Below are positions 9,042 to 16,911 of a DNA stretch of 64,000 nt, one piece after another. The translations under genes were made by a program, and so were the position numbers. Each line of letters begins with the position of its first letter. The first letter of the stretch is position 1. Under the pieces are notes generated by a model. It worked only from the letters and a program-made list of their open reading frames with translations, ran no database searches and was not told the origin of the DNA. The stretch comes from Nostoc sphaeroides (lineage in GTDB: Bacteria > Cyanobacteriota > Cyanobacteriia > Cyanobacteriales > Nostocaceae): NCBI RefSeq assembly GCF_003443655.1, contig NZ_CP031941.1:5791001-5855000 (forward strand). Reading direction: 5' to 3'.

Positions 9042-10265
9042 TTATACAACAAGTTGCGGTAACAGAGATTCATCAACATAACTAAGGATTTTTGCCGCTC
9101 TATTTTCCCAAGAGAACTGCTTGACAAAATTGATACTATGTGGGTAACCTTCTATTTTTCGGGGATGAGTTTCTAAAACCCGCTTTAGACATTCGGCAAA
9201 TTTGCTGGAGTTATCTGGCTCACACCAAGCAGCGATTGCTTGAGTATCTTGAAATTCAACTAATGATGGAATTTCTGTTGCTACAATGGGAGTCCCAGAG
9301 GCGAAGTAGTCAAATAGCTTTAAGGGTGATGTGAAAGTTGCCGCTTTTCCCGAACAATGAGGGTGAGCTAAAACATCGGCTGCTTGTAGCAAAGATGCTA
9401 AATCATTATGTAATATATAACCCAAAAATTTAATATTATTAACCTGTTTGTCTTTTACCAATTGCTGATAATCTTCGATATCTTTTGGCTTGCCACCTGC
9501 ACAAACAAATTGCACATTAGGCATTTTATTAGCCACATCAATTAATACATTAATACCTTTAAATTCCTGTAAAGCTCCCGCATAAACCACCAATTTCTGG
9601 CTTTCGTCTTGTAATAATTTTTGACGCCATTCTGCGGCTTTTTCGGGTTGTCTCTCCATAAATAAGCGATTAAAACCATTGTGCAGTTTAATCACTTTTT
9701 CTGGTGGCATTCCATTTTTAATCATGCTTTCGCGGATGGTGTCTACAACTGTGACAGCAATTTGCAATAGCGGATTTGTAACAATTTCTGGCTCAAATGG
9801 TTTGTCTTCGTGGTGGTGGTGTTCATAAATTGCCGGAACGCCATTTTTGATGGCAGCTTTGACAAAATTCCAGTTGCGACTGTGGACAAGTTTAGTAGTT
9901 GGAAGTATGTGAAATGGTAAATAATACTTGCTGGCAATGGTGTTAGAATCAGTAAATTTGCTCCGAAAATGGTCAATCGGCCAAGGCATCGGTAAGGGGG
10001 CAACTTTTAACTTATCATGGAGGTTGTAATATTTAATAAGTTCTGTTGGTGTTTTTCTCGGTTGAAAAGGACGAGCTAAATTAACTGGATTAATAGCTTT
10101 TGCTCCTTTTTCAAGATATACCAAAACTGTTGAGTATCCTAAGTTGGCAGCGCCGTTAGCGGCATTTGTAGACTGCACTAGGTGAGCCTCTGGCTGCGGC
10201 AACTCTTCACCAATGAAAAAAGTATAGTGTTTTTTTAAAGCAGGATTATTCATAATTTTAGACAT
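9042..10265 (-). CDS. GT4-family glycosyltransferase
   Basis: About 407 residues with the GT-B architecture of family GT4. The C-terminal Rossmann domain shows VVYAGALQEFKGINVLID (donor-binding start), VQFVCAGGKP, FLGYILHNDLASLLQAADVLAHPH and the SPLKLFDYFASGTPIVATEIPS block that carries the E/D-x7-E-like nucleotide-sugar motif in modified form. The frame is open to a TTG at 10280; ATG codons at 10265 and 10253 are more probable starts, and both lie at the end of the ABC exporter gene, so the two genes overlap or nearly touch. It probably adds a sugar to the lipid-linked or exported glycan. Start uncertain by 4 codons. Confidence 0.85.
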   Translation of the reverse strand: MSKIMNNPALKKHYTFFIGEELPQPEAHLVQSTNAANGAANLGYSTVLVYLEKGAKAINPVNLARPFQPRKTPTELIKYYNLHDKLKVAPLPMPWPIDHFRSKFTDSNTIASKYYLPFHILPTTKLVHSRNWNFVKAAIKNGVPAIYEHHHHEDKPFEPEIVTNPLLQIAVTVVDTIRESMIKNGMPPEKVIKLHNGFNRLFMERQPEKAAEWRQKLLQDESQKLVVYAGALQEFKGINVLIDVANKMPNVQFVCAGGKPKDIEDYQQLVKDKQVNNIKFLGYILHNDLASLLQAADVLAHPHCSGKAATFTSPLKLFDYFASGTPIVATEIPSLVEFQDTQAIAAWCEPDNSSKFAECLKRVLETHPRKIEGYPHSINFVKQFSWENRAAKILSYVDESLLPQLVV

Positions 10266-12579
10266 TAATACTATTCTCAAATTTTTCTAAATTTTCGAGC
10301 AGATATATAGCAGATTGATAACCTTCAGTAATTAATCTATTTTGTTCTTCTGTGGTAGATACCCAATTATCAGTTAAAAATCGCAGAGTGTTAAGTATAA
10401 AGTTAAGAGAAGTCCTAAACTCAATTGAGACATGATTAAAGGCTTGATAATAGCTACTAATAATATCTTGACTTTGCTCAGGAATTGAGATGATTTGCCC
10501 CTTGTGTTGCAAGTTAATAACATCTTCAAAAACATCTATAGTGTTGAGAAGTCTCAAAGCTGATTTGTAAGAGTCTTCAATTAATTCCTGCCGTTCTTTG
10601 GAATTATCTACCAGATCATCAAGTAATAAGCGGAGTAAGCCAATCATCGAGTTCATCTGCGTCCGAATTTCGTGAGAGATGCGGAGCAAGCTTTGCTTGT
10701 GTTTAGTAGTGGTTTCAGGATGTTCAACAAATTTCTTTGAGTTTAGGCGCATTGCCTTAAGAATTTTTGTCTGAATCAAGTTTTTGTTAGGGCGATCGCT
10801 AAATTGCATTGAGTACAAACGCGAGTAGTAACCACCTTTTTGTAACAATTCTTCATGGGTTCCCACTTCTACCACCTGTCCTTGATCTAATACGGCAATT
10901 TGATCGGCTTTTTGGACTGTGGAAAGGCGGTGAGCAATTACAAGGGTTGTGCGATCGCGACTCAAATCATCAAGTGCAGATTGTACTAAGCGTTCGGAAA
11001 CGGTATCTAAAGCGCTGGTGGCTTCATCTAAAATCAGAATATCTGGATTTTGCAGGAGGGCACGGGCGATCGCTAATCTTTGCCTTTGTCCACCAGATAA
11101 CATGACGCCGCGATCGCCAATCAAGGTGTCAAATCCTTGAGGCAATTTGCTAATAAATTCATAAGCATTTGCCCGCTTGGCTGCTGTCAGAATTTCATCC
11201 TCAGTAGCCTCTTCTCGCCCATAAGCGATGTTATTCTTCACCGAGTCATTAAAAAGAAAGGTATCTTGACTGACAATCCCCATTCGCTTTCGCAGGGATA
11301 CAACATCGAACTCCCGCAAATCAGTCCCGTCAATGCTAATACTGCCAGATATTGGGTCATAAAATCTGGGCAAAAGGTCTGCTAAAGTGGATTTACCAGC
11401 ACCAGAACTGCCTACTAATGCTAAGGTCGTGCCACGGGGTAAAAATAAATTTACATCTTTGAGTACCAACTTTTCATGACCAGGGTAGGTAAAGCAAAGA
11501 GAATTAAAAGACACGCCCTCAAGTAATTTTGTATAGGGAAGCTTACCCTGATCCATGAACGGCTTATCATCAAGGCTTAAAAACTCATTCGTCACATCTA
11601 CACTAGCGGCGGTACTGGCAAAGTTGCTGCGAACACTATTTAACTGAGAAATTAATGGCAGCACTCGCAGCAGCACTAATAAATATGTTAAAAGGACGGT
11701 GGAAAGAGAAGAAATCTGGCCAGCAAAGAAGGTTTTGCTCAAAAGTACAATCAACAGTAAAGCTGTAATACCCATCACCTCATTCAGAGGTGTAATCGCT
11801 TCCGAATTAACCTGAGATTGGAAATCTGCTAACTCGCGATCGCGAATTAATTTTTTGATCCTTCGATATTCTTTTTCTTCATTTCCCGTCGCCTTTACCA
11901 GTCGGATTCCGTTTAAAGTCTCCAGCACAGAGATTGAATATGCTCTAGACATCTCACTAAGCTGTTTTCCAAAAGTTCTAGACCGGGAAATGGCATACTG
12001 ATTTATTAACGTCACCAACGACAGCAAAATCGTAGCAGCAATTGTTAACTGCCAAGATATCGATAGCAATAAACCGACAAAAACTAAAATTGTGATTCCC
12101 AGGATAAGCATCCTGACTGTACTACCTATGGCACTTGCAGCCCGACCAATTTCTCCACCAAGACGGTTGATTAAATCACCAACTTTTGTCTTTGCATAAT
12201 AATCTATATCAATTTCTAGTAATAGCTTTAACCCGGTTTCTCGCATATCCGATGTCAGCTTTCGGCTTAAAGAACTCGATGCTAATGCGCCGGCATAAGT
12301 AGCTAAGTTTTTTAAAAAAATTGTGAATATAATCGCCCCGGCCATTACTACTATCCGGTAAGATTCTGGCGTATTATCAAAGGGAGTTATCAACCTTTTT
12401 AGGATGGGAGGGGCAGTCGTTAAATCTACTTCTTGTCCCACAATTTTTAAAATCACTGGCACAATTAAAGTTGTGCTGATTCCATTAAATAAGGCTCCAG
12501 AAAATCCTAACAATATTGTCAGTAAAATCAAACCTGGATAGGGTTTAGCGAATCTTAGTAGTAGTTTTCTGGTAGACAT
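10258..12579 (-). CDS. MsbA/HepA-type ABC exporter fused to two DHp-like helical hairpins
   Basis: A 773-residue protein. Residues 1-330 form a six-helix exporter membrane domain and about 350-600 the ATPase: Walker A GSSGAGKST (about 387), signature LSGGQRQRLAIARAL (about 492), Walker B ILILDEATSALD (about 518). This is a full half-transporter of the lipid/polysaccharide exporter group. It then continues for about 165 residues. At 635-650 there is SHEIRTQMNSMIGLL, the H-box of histidine kinases with the phospho-acceptor His at 636; about 80 residues later a diverged second copy reads SIEFRTSLNFILNTL, with Ile719 in place of His. Both are followed by similar helices (SYKSALRLL / GYQSAIYLL). 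No HATPase domain follows. It lies in the middle of the glycan operon and should export a glycan or glycolipid. Domain fusion is seen; signalling is inference. Confidence 0.9.
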   Translation of the reverse strand: MSTRKLLLRFAKPYPGLILLTILLGFSGALFNGISTTLIVPVILKIVGQEVDLTTAPPILKRLITPFDNTPESYRIVVMAGAIIFTIFLKNLATYAGALASSSLSRKLTSDMRETGLKLLLEIDIDYYAKTKVGDLINRLGGEIGRAASAIGSTVRMLILGITILVFVGLLLSISWQLTIAATILLSLVTLINQYAISRSRTFGKQLSEMSRAYSISVLETLNGIRLVKATGNEEKEYRRIKKLIRDRELADFQSQVNSEAITPLNEVMGITALLLIVLLSKTFFAGQISSLSTVLLTYLLVLLRVLPLISQLNSVRSNFASTAASVDVTNEFLSLDDKPFMDQGKLPYTKLLEGVSFNSLCFTYPGHEKLVLKDVNLFLPRGTTLALVGSSGAGKSTLADLLPRFYDPISGSISIDGTDLREFDVVSLRKRMGIVSQDTFLFNDSVKNNIAYGREEATEDEILTAAKRANAYEFISKLPQGFDTLIGDRGVMLSGGQRQRLAIARALLQNPDILILDEATSALDTVSERLVQSALDDLSRDRTTLVIAHRLSTVQKADQIAVLDQGQVVEVGTHEELLQKGGYYSRLYSMQFSDRPNKNLIQTKILKAMRLNSKKFVEHPETTTKHKQSLLRISHEIRTQMNSMIGLLRLLLDDLVDNSKERQELIEDSYKSALRLLNTIDVFEDVINLQHKGQIISIPEQSQDIISSYYQAFNHVSIEFRTSLNFILNTLRFLTDNWVSTTEEQNRLITEGYQSAIYLLENLEKFENSINV

Positions 12580-12809
12580 TGGGTATTTTTATGCCACTTT
12601 CACTTAATAATATAATTCACAAATTACTTGCTAGATTAGCTAATCATCAAACAAGTCAAACTAAATAATCTTCATCTCTCAACTCCGTGAAAACACAGTT
12701 AAACCTACAACAGCAGCAATCGTGATATTTTGCCAGATAGAATCTAGAATCAATTTGGCACATAAGGGAATGAAAATCTCTTTTTCAATGCCTAATGGCC
12801 TATTAATAT
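12580..12809. other. Gap inside the glycan operon
   Basis: A 230-bp stretch separates the exporter gene from the upstream GT4 gene. No convincing reading frame, terminator or repeat was seen. Because the other gaps in this run are 3-76 bp, a separate promoter for the exporter and downstream genes may lie here, but no clear promoter elements were identified. Confidence 0.4.
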
Positions 12810-13973
12810 TCATAACCGAGTAATTACCGACTTGAGTACAGAAGCCATAGCCTCTATGCTATAGTGTTCCACACATCTTTCTCTTGCCTTGATACCTCGC
12901 TGGCTTGCTGACTCTAAATTCTGAAAAATCAGTTGAATCTGTTCGGCAATCTGTTCAGGGCAAGCAGGCTCAACTAAATAACCAGTATCACCTAAAATTT
13001 GGGGAATATCTCCAACTCGTGTTGATAATATAGGTTTAGCCATTGCCATTCCATCTGTCAACTTTAGGGGAAATTGAGCGCGAGTTTCTGGGGTATCTCG
13101 CTGGGGGACGACTACAATGTGAGCCGCCGCTACCAAATCAGGCATCACATCAGCTGGATACTTTGGTAATTTGATAATCCAGCGTCCCCATTTTTGTTGA
13201 AGTTGCTGATCATAATCATCATAAGGACTGCCACCTACAATCACTAGTCTTAAGTCTGGCTGATTAATTTTATCGAGTGCTATAAGAACATCTTCTAGAC
13301 CTTTATAGGGTCTTGGCGCACCAGGAAACATTAAAATACGATATTCAGATAAACCATAACGATTTCTGCTGGACTCAGCATCATATCGAGCCGGATCAAA
13401 TAAAGAAGTATCCTTACCATTGGGGACAAATGTACCGCCAAAACGCTGCTGCAAAAATTTAGTATGCACCGTCACAGCATCAGCCTGACCTACTAAACCT
13501 TCCATCCATTTTACGTACAAAGGATGATAAGGATTCCTGAGTGCGCCGTCTGCTTTCAACAATTCCCTAGCTAATTGTTTCGGTGTGGGACTATAATTCC
13601 AGTCATCGCCACCGTACCAACTGAGTTCCCAATCATCTATGTCTAAAATTAACGGTTTTTGGCTAAATATTTTCTTTAGTAGGGCAACTCCAAAACTCGC
13701 TATTTGTGGTTTTATAGCATAAATTATATCTCCATTAATTTTTGGTAAAATTTTGCTGATTTCTCCAAATAACTCTGGAAAATTTTTGCCTGGTAAATTA
13801 TAAACGTTTAATTGGGATGGTAAATTTCGATATAAGTTATTTCCAAATGAAAAACCCAGAATTTCAACTTCATATTCTAAACTTTTTAGGGCTGTTGCTA
13901 TCAAGTATGCACGCAAAATAGCTGCACTTGATAAATCGGAAACCAACAGCGATATTTTGGAAAATTTTTTCAC
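12810..13973 (-). CDS. GT4-family glycosyltransferase
   Basis: A 387-residue GT-B enzyme. The N-terminal domain has ISLLVSDLSSAAILRAYLIATALKSL-type helix packing and DIDDWELSWYGGDDW; the C-terminal domain has ILMFPGAPRPYKGLEDVLIAL, LRLVIVGGSPYDDY and VVPQRDTPETRAQFPLKLTDGMAMAKPILSTRVGDIP, the usual nucleotide-sugar site. The start codon is GTG at 13973. The gene follows the DxD glycosyltransferase by 17 bp and precedes the ABC exporter. It likely adds a hexose during glycan assembly in the cytoplasm; the exact sugar is unknown. Confidence 0.87.
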   Translation of the reverse strand: MKKFSKISLLVSDLSSAAILRAYLIATALKSLEYEVEILGFSFGNNLYRNLPSQLNVYNLPGKNFPELFGEISKILPKINGDIIYAIKPQIASFGVALLKKIFSQKPLILDIDDWELSWYGGDDWNYSPTPKQLARELLKADGALRNPYHPLYVKWMEGLVGQADAVTVHTKFLQQRFGGTFVPNGKDTSLFDPARYDAESSRNRYGLSEYRILMFPGAPRPYKGLEDVLIALDKINQPDLRLVIVGGSPYDDYDQQLQQKWGRWIIKLPKYPADVMPDLVAAAHIVVVPQRDTPETRAQFPLKLTDGMAMAKPILSTRVGDIPQILGDTGYLVEPACPEQIAEQIQLIFQNLESASQRGIKARERCVEHYSIEAMASVLKSVITRL

Positions 13974-13990
13974 TATTTTAATAATTATTT

Positions 13991-14833
13991 TTATTTAATG
14001 CGCCAAGGATTTGTAACTTGATTCGGTAAAAATACTTGAGCGAATCTGTCAAAAACCCTTGTATATAAGGAACGAGTAATATTTTTAGCATATTGAGGTC
14101 GATAAGGATAGGTACAGTGAAGAACTTTAATTTGATCCTGAATATTATAAGCATCCTGCCACTTGCTGAGGTAATTATAGGTAGGTGGTAGGATTTTTTT
14201 ATGAGGGCGTACAGATGCGATCGCAGAAGCAAAAGCTCCTTGATCTTTTAGGAGCAATTTATCTTGGTTATTTTTGACAATTTCAAAATAACGTTGAAAT
14301 TCTTCAAAAAATATCTTGGTTACTTCTGTTTTCCGAAAAGCCATAAAACCGCCATTATACTGCACACTATCTGCTTGTAATGGTAATCCTACAGATTGCA
14401 GAATTGGCAAAACATTTGGCAAAAGGTCTTCTTGTTTACCACGTAATAAATTTGTAGCTTTAAGAATAGAAGGTTGCACATCTTCGGTTAGTAAAAACTC
14501 ATATTCATCTAAATACTCAAATACATCATTGATATCGGAAAGTAAACAAATATCAGAATCTAGGTAAATCGTTTTATCAAACTCAGAAGCCGCATATAAA
14601 GCTAACTTTGCTTGTCGTGATGCTAAAACAGTATTTTCATTTGCAGGCGCTGGCTTTAAAATTACATTTTTGAACGCCTTGAGCAAGGGATAAAGAACTA
14701 TTGGAACTTGGTCAATTAAAATAATGATCGGCTCTTGATGAAATTTTCTAACCGCCGCTAAAAAATGAATACAATCTTGAAAAGAGTAGAGTCCAGTTAA
14801 AATTGTAATAAATCCTTTAGTTTGTGTTGACAT
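13991..14833 (-). CDS. DxD glycosyltransferase, first gene of the minus-strand glycan run
   Basis: A 280-residue GT-A-like protein: GFITILTGLYSFQDC at the N-terminus, IIILIDQVPIV, and TIYLDSDICLLSD with the DxD motif, then YNGGFMAFRK, the 'acceptor side' block common in GT8-like enzymes. The ATG at 14833 gives MSTQTKGFIT. It appears to be the promoter-proximal gene of the eight-gene run that ends at 5074. No membrane segment is visible. Only the fold and metal site are supported; donor and acceptor are not. Confidence 0.78.
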   Translation of the reverse strand: MSTQTKGFITILTGLYSFQDCIHFLAAVRKFHQEPIIILIDQVPIVLYPLLKAFKNVILKPAPANENTVLASRQAKLALYAASEFDKTIYLDSDICLLSDINDVFEYLDEYEFLLTEDVQPSILKATNLLRGKQEDLLPNVLPILQSVGLPLQADSVQYNGGFMAFRKTEVTKIFFEEFQRYFEIVKNNQDKLLLKDQGAFASAIASVRPHKKILPPTYNYLSKWQDAYNIQDQIKVLHCTYPYRPQYAKNITRSLYTRVFDRFAQVFLPNQVTNPWRIK

Positions 14834-15168
14834 AAATAAAATGGTAATTGTTTTTACTTGGAAAATTAGATATGTCTGATTTCAGAAAAATTCCTCTATT
14901 TTTAGTTATATTCAAATTCAATAGAGTAGAGATAGGCAAAAGATTAACTTGACGATTTATTATTTTTAAGTCAAAAAATAATATAATAAATTTAACTTCG
15001 TATTTGTAAGTATTTCCAGAGAAATTTTACTGATAAATTCATCTGAAGTTTACTTAGCTTAAGTATAATTACTTTGTCAGCACGGTTGTATAATATCATG
15101 GTTAGTATTGCACTATAGCGAGAATAAACCAAGTATAAATACTTAATGTAGCTTATGGAGGTAGCACT
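14834..15168. other. Divergent intergenic region between glycan run and gloB
   Basis: About 335 bp, very AT-rich. It must contain the promoter of the minus-strand glycan run and that of the plus-strand glyoxalase gene. No repeat element or clear -35/-10 pair was recognised. A strong ribosome-binding site, GGAGG at about 15157, lies at its right end and is followed by a short frame described separately. Confidence 0.45.
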
Positions 15169-15291
15169 ATGATTCACTTGAATGTAGGATTGCTACTCAA
15201 TACCAAACATTTATGTTGTAAGGGAGGCAGAGGTAATGCAGGTAATCCGTCTGGAAGCACTCTCAGACAACTACATATTCTTGTTACATGA
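15169..15291 (+). CDS. Possible 40-codon leader ORF overlapping gloB start
   Basis: ATG at 15169 is preceded by TATGGAGGTAGCACT, an excellent ribosome-binding site with 7-base spacing. The frame encodes [20 protein letters not shown]... and stops at 15289-15291, overlapping the first 56 bases of gloB in another frame. No domain is recognised. It may be a real leader peptide that couples to or regulates gloB translation, or a chance frame. The strength of the ribosome-binding site is the only support. Confidence 0.3.
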   Translation: MIHLNVGLLLNTKHLCCKGGRGNAGNPSGSTLRQLHILVT

Positions 15292-16009
15292 CGAGAAACA
15301 AAATATCGCGGCTGTTGTCGATCCAGCCGAGTCTCAACCAGTATTAAAGAAGCTGGCAGAATTAAAAGCTGAGTTAGTAGCAATTTTTAACACGCACCAC
15401 CATAACGATCATGTGGGTGGTAATAAGCAACTAATAGAACAATTCCCCCAACTGATAATTTATGGAGGAGCGGAGGATCGTGGTAGAATTCCCGGACAGC
15501 AGGTGTTTTTGCAACAAGGCGATCGCGTCGAGTTTGCAGATCGCATAGCTGAAGTTATTTTCGTTCCCGGACATACCCGCGCTCACATCGTTTACTACTT
15601 TCCCCCGGAAAACGCTGGTGAGACAGGCGAATTATTTTGCGGCGATACCTTATTTTCTGGTGGTTGCGGTCGCTTGTTTGAAGGAACACCCAGCCAAATG
15701 GTAGACTCTTTAAGCAAACTGCGCTCTCTACCCGATGATACACGCATCTGGTGTGCCCACGAATACACCTTGAAAAATCTGCAATTTGCCCTAACTGTGG
15801 ATGGCGACAATGCCGACTTACAAAAACGCTTCAATGAAGTAAAAGCTTACCGTAGTCGAGGAGAAGCCACCATCCCCTCGCTGCTGGGAGTAGAGAAGCG
15901 AACCAATCCCTTTTTACGTTGGGATCAGCAATCATTACAATCAACCGTTAAGAGTAGCGATGGAGTCCAAACTTTTGCGCGGATACGGGAAATGAGAAAT
16001 AATTTTTAG
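15236..16009 (+). CDS. gloB: Hydroxyacylglutathione hydrolase (glyoxalase II)
   Basis: A 257-residue metallo-beta-lactamase-fold enzyme that hydrolyses S-lactoylglutathione to lactate and glutathione, completing methylglyoxal detoxification in the cytoplasm. The binuclear metal motif [10 protein letters not shown] begins at residue 53, followed by [32 protein letters not shown] (metal-bridging Asp) and [10 protein letters not shown], all diagnostic of GloB. Length is normal. The start ATG follows GGGAGGCAGAGGTA. A 40-codon frame with its own strong ribosome-binding site overlaps the start. Compare the inactive-looking MBL protein at 51203. Confidence 0.95.
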   Translation: MQVIRLEALSDNYIFLLHDEKQNIAAVVDPAESQPVLKKLAELKAELVAIFNTHHHNDHVGGNKQLIEQFPQLIIYGGAEDRGRIPGQQVFLQQGDRVEFADRIAEVIFVPGHTRAHIVYYFPPENAGETGELFCGDTLFSGGCGRLFEGTPSQMVDSLSKLRSLPDDTRIWCAHEYTLKNLQFALTVDGDNADLQKRFNEVKAYRSRGEATIPSLLGVEKRTNPFLRWDQQSLQSTVKSSDGVQTFARIREMRNNF

Positions 16010-16011
16010 TC

Positions 16012-16032
16012 ATTTGTCATTTGTCATTTGTC
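16012..16032. repeat. Short tandem heptamer (TTTGTCA)
   Basis: Three copies of the heptamer TTTGTCA follow the gloB stop, then a C-rich stretch (CCCCTGCCTCCCCTG). The same association of a GTCATT array with a CCCCTGC array recurs at 56673-56817. Confidence 0.7.
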
Positions 16033-16229
16033 ATTAATTATTCTTCCCCTGCCTCCCCTGCTCCCCATTCCCTAATTCATTCAATTTTCGCTAATAGTTG
16101 CGATCGCACCCTTCCTTTCGCTACGATCTGTAAGCTTTAGGGTATAGGCAAAGAAGCTTGGAATACAGCACTGAACATTGTGAGCTATCTTACCCAAACC
16201 CAAATTAATCAGATTTTACAGGAAAAACG

Positions 16230-16688
16230 ATGGCGAAACGCGTACAGTTAGTTTTAAATCAGGATATCAGTAAGCTAGGAAAATCTGGCGATTTAGTGGA
16301 AGTAGCTCCTGGCTACGCTCGTAATTATCTGATTCCCCAAAAATTGGCAACCAATGCCACTCCTGGTATTCTCAGGCAAGTAGAACGCCGTCGTGAGCAA
16401 GAGCGTCAACGGCAATTAGAACTCAGACAACAAGCTCTTGAGCAAAAAGAATCTTTGGAAAAAGTTGGCAGCTTGACAATTGCCAAGCCAGTTGGTGAAA
16501 ACGAAGCAATTTTCGGTACTATCACCACTCAAGATGTTGTAGATGCAATCAAGGCAGCCACCGGTCAAGAAATCGATCGGCGTGGAGTTACGATCCCGGA
16601 TATTAACCACCTTGGTACTTATCAAGCCGAAATCAAGCTGTATTTGGAAGTAGCGGCACAAGTCGATATTCAAGTCGTCGCTAGCTAA
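16230..16688 (+). CDS. rplI: 50S ribosomal protein L9
   Basis: A 152-residue protein beginning [37 protein letters not shown], with the L9 N-terminal signature GxxGxxVxVxxGYxRNxLxP. A charged central helix (residues about 50-75) links to the C-terminal domain [15 protein letters not shown]9 binds 23S rRNA near the L1 stalk. It is followed by dnaB on the same strand, an order common in cyanobacteria and other bacteria. Confidence 0.98.
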   Translation: MAKRVQLVLNQDISKLGKSGDLVEVAPGYARNYLIPQKLATNATPGILRQVERRREQERQRQLELRQQALEQKESLEKVGSLTIAKPVGENEAIFGTITTQDVVDAIKAATGQEIDRRGVTIPDINHLGTYQAEIKLYLEVAAQVDIQVVAS

Positions 16689-16737
16689 GAGACAGCACAG
16701 GGAGCAGAGGGAGCAGGGAAAGCACGCTAAATCTTGT

Positions 16738-16822
16738 ACAGACGCGATTAATCGCGTCTCCCTTGTACAGACGCGATTAATCGCGTCTCTATTCCTGACA
16801 GACGCGATTAATCGCGTCTCTA
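16738..16822. repeat. Three palindromic repeats between rplI and dnaB
   Basis: The palindrome AGACGCGATTAATCGCGTCT occurs three times (starting near 16739, 16769 and 16799) with short C/T-rich spacers. Each copy can form a 10-bp perfect hairpin. Close relatives are at 34-53, 58102-58158 and 40180-40278. They may act as transcript-stability or attenuation elements between the two genes; this is inference. Confidence 0.8.
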
Positions 16823-16848
16823 GCAAAATTTCAAAACTAAAATCGTTT

Positions 16849-16911
16849 ATGGCTGAAGCACTGAATTTTCAAGGCGATGGTAGCGATTCGCCTCCCACCA
16901 CAAAATATTGA
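16849..16911 (+). other. Remnant of the canonical DnaB N-terminus, out of frame
   Basis: ATG at 16849 starts a 20-codon frame, MAEALNFQGDGSDSPP..., that stops at 16909. Its first 14 residues look like the usual N-terminus of Nostoc-type DnaB, which normally continues directly into LPPQNIEAEEAILGG. Here that continuation is read in the +1 frame, beginning in the next reading frame at 16877. One extra C in the CGCCTCCC run at 16889-16896 (or loss of two bases) would account for the shift. It is either a sequencing error or a real frameshift bypassed by an internal ATG. Confidence 0.6.

Noticed and set aside
13978-14232. 84-codon minus-strand frame at the end of the DxD glycosyltransferase gene
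   Set aside because: It lies in a different frame inside the real gene and has no start signal.
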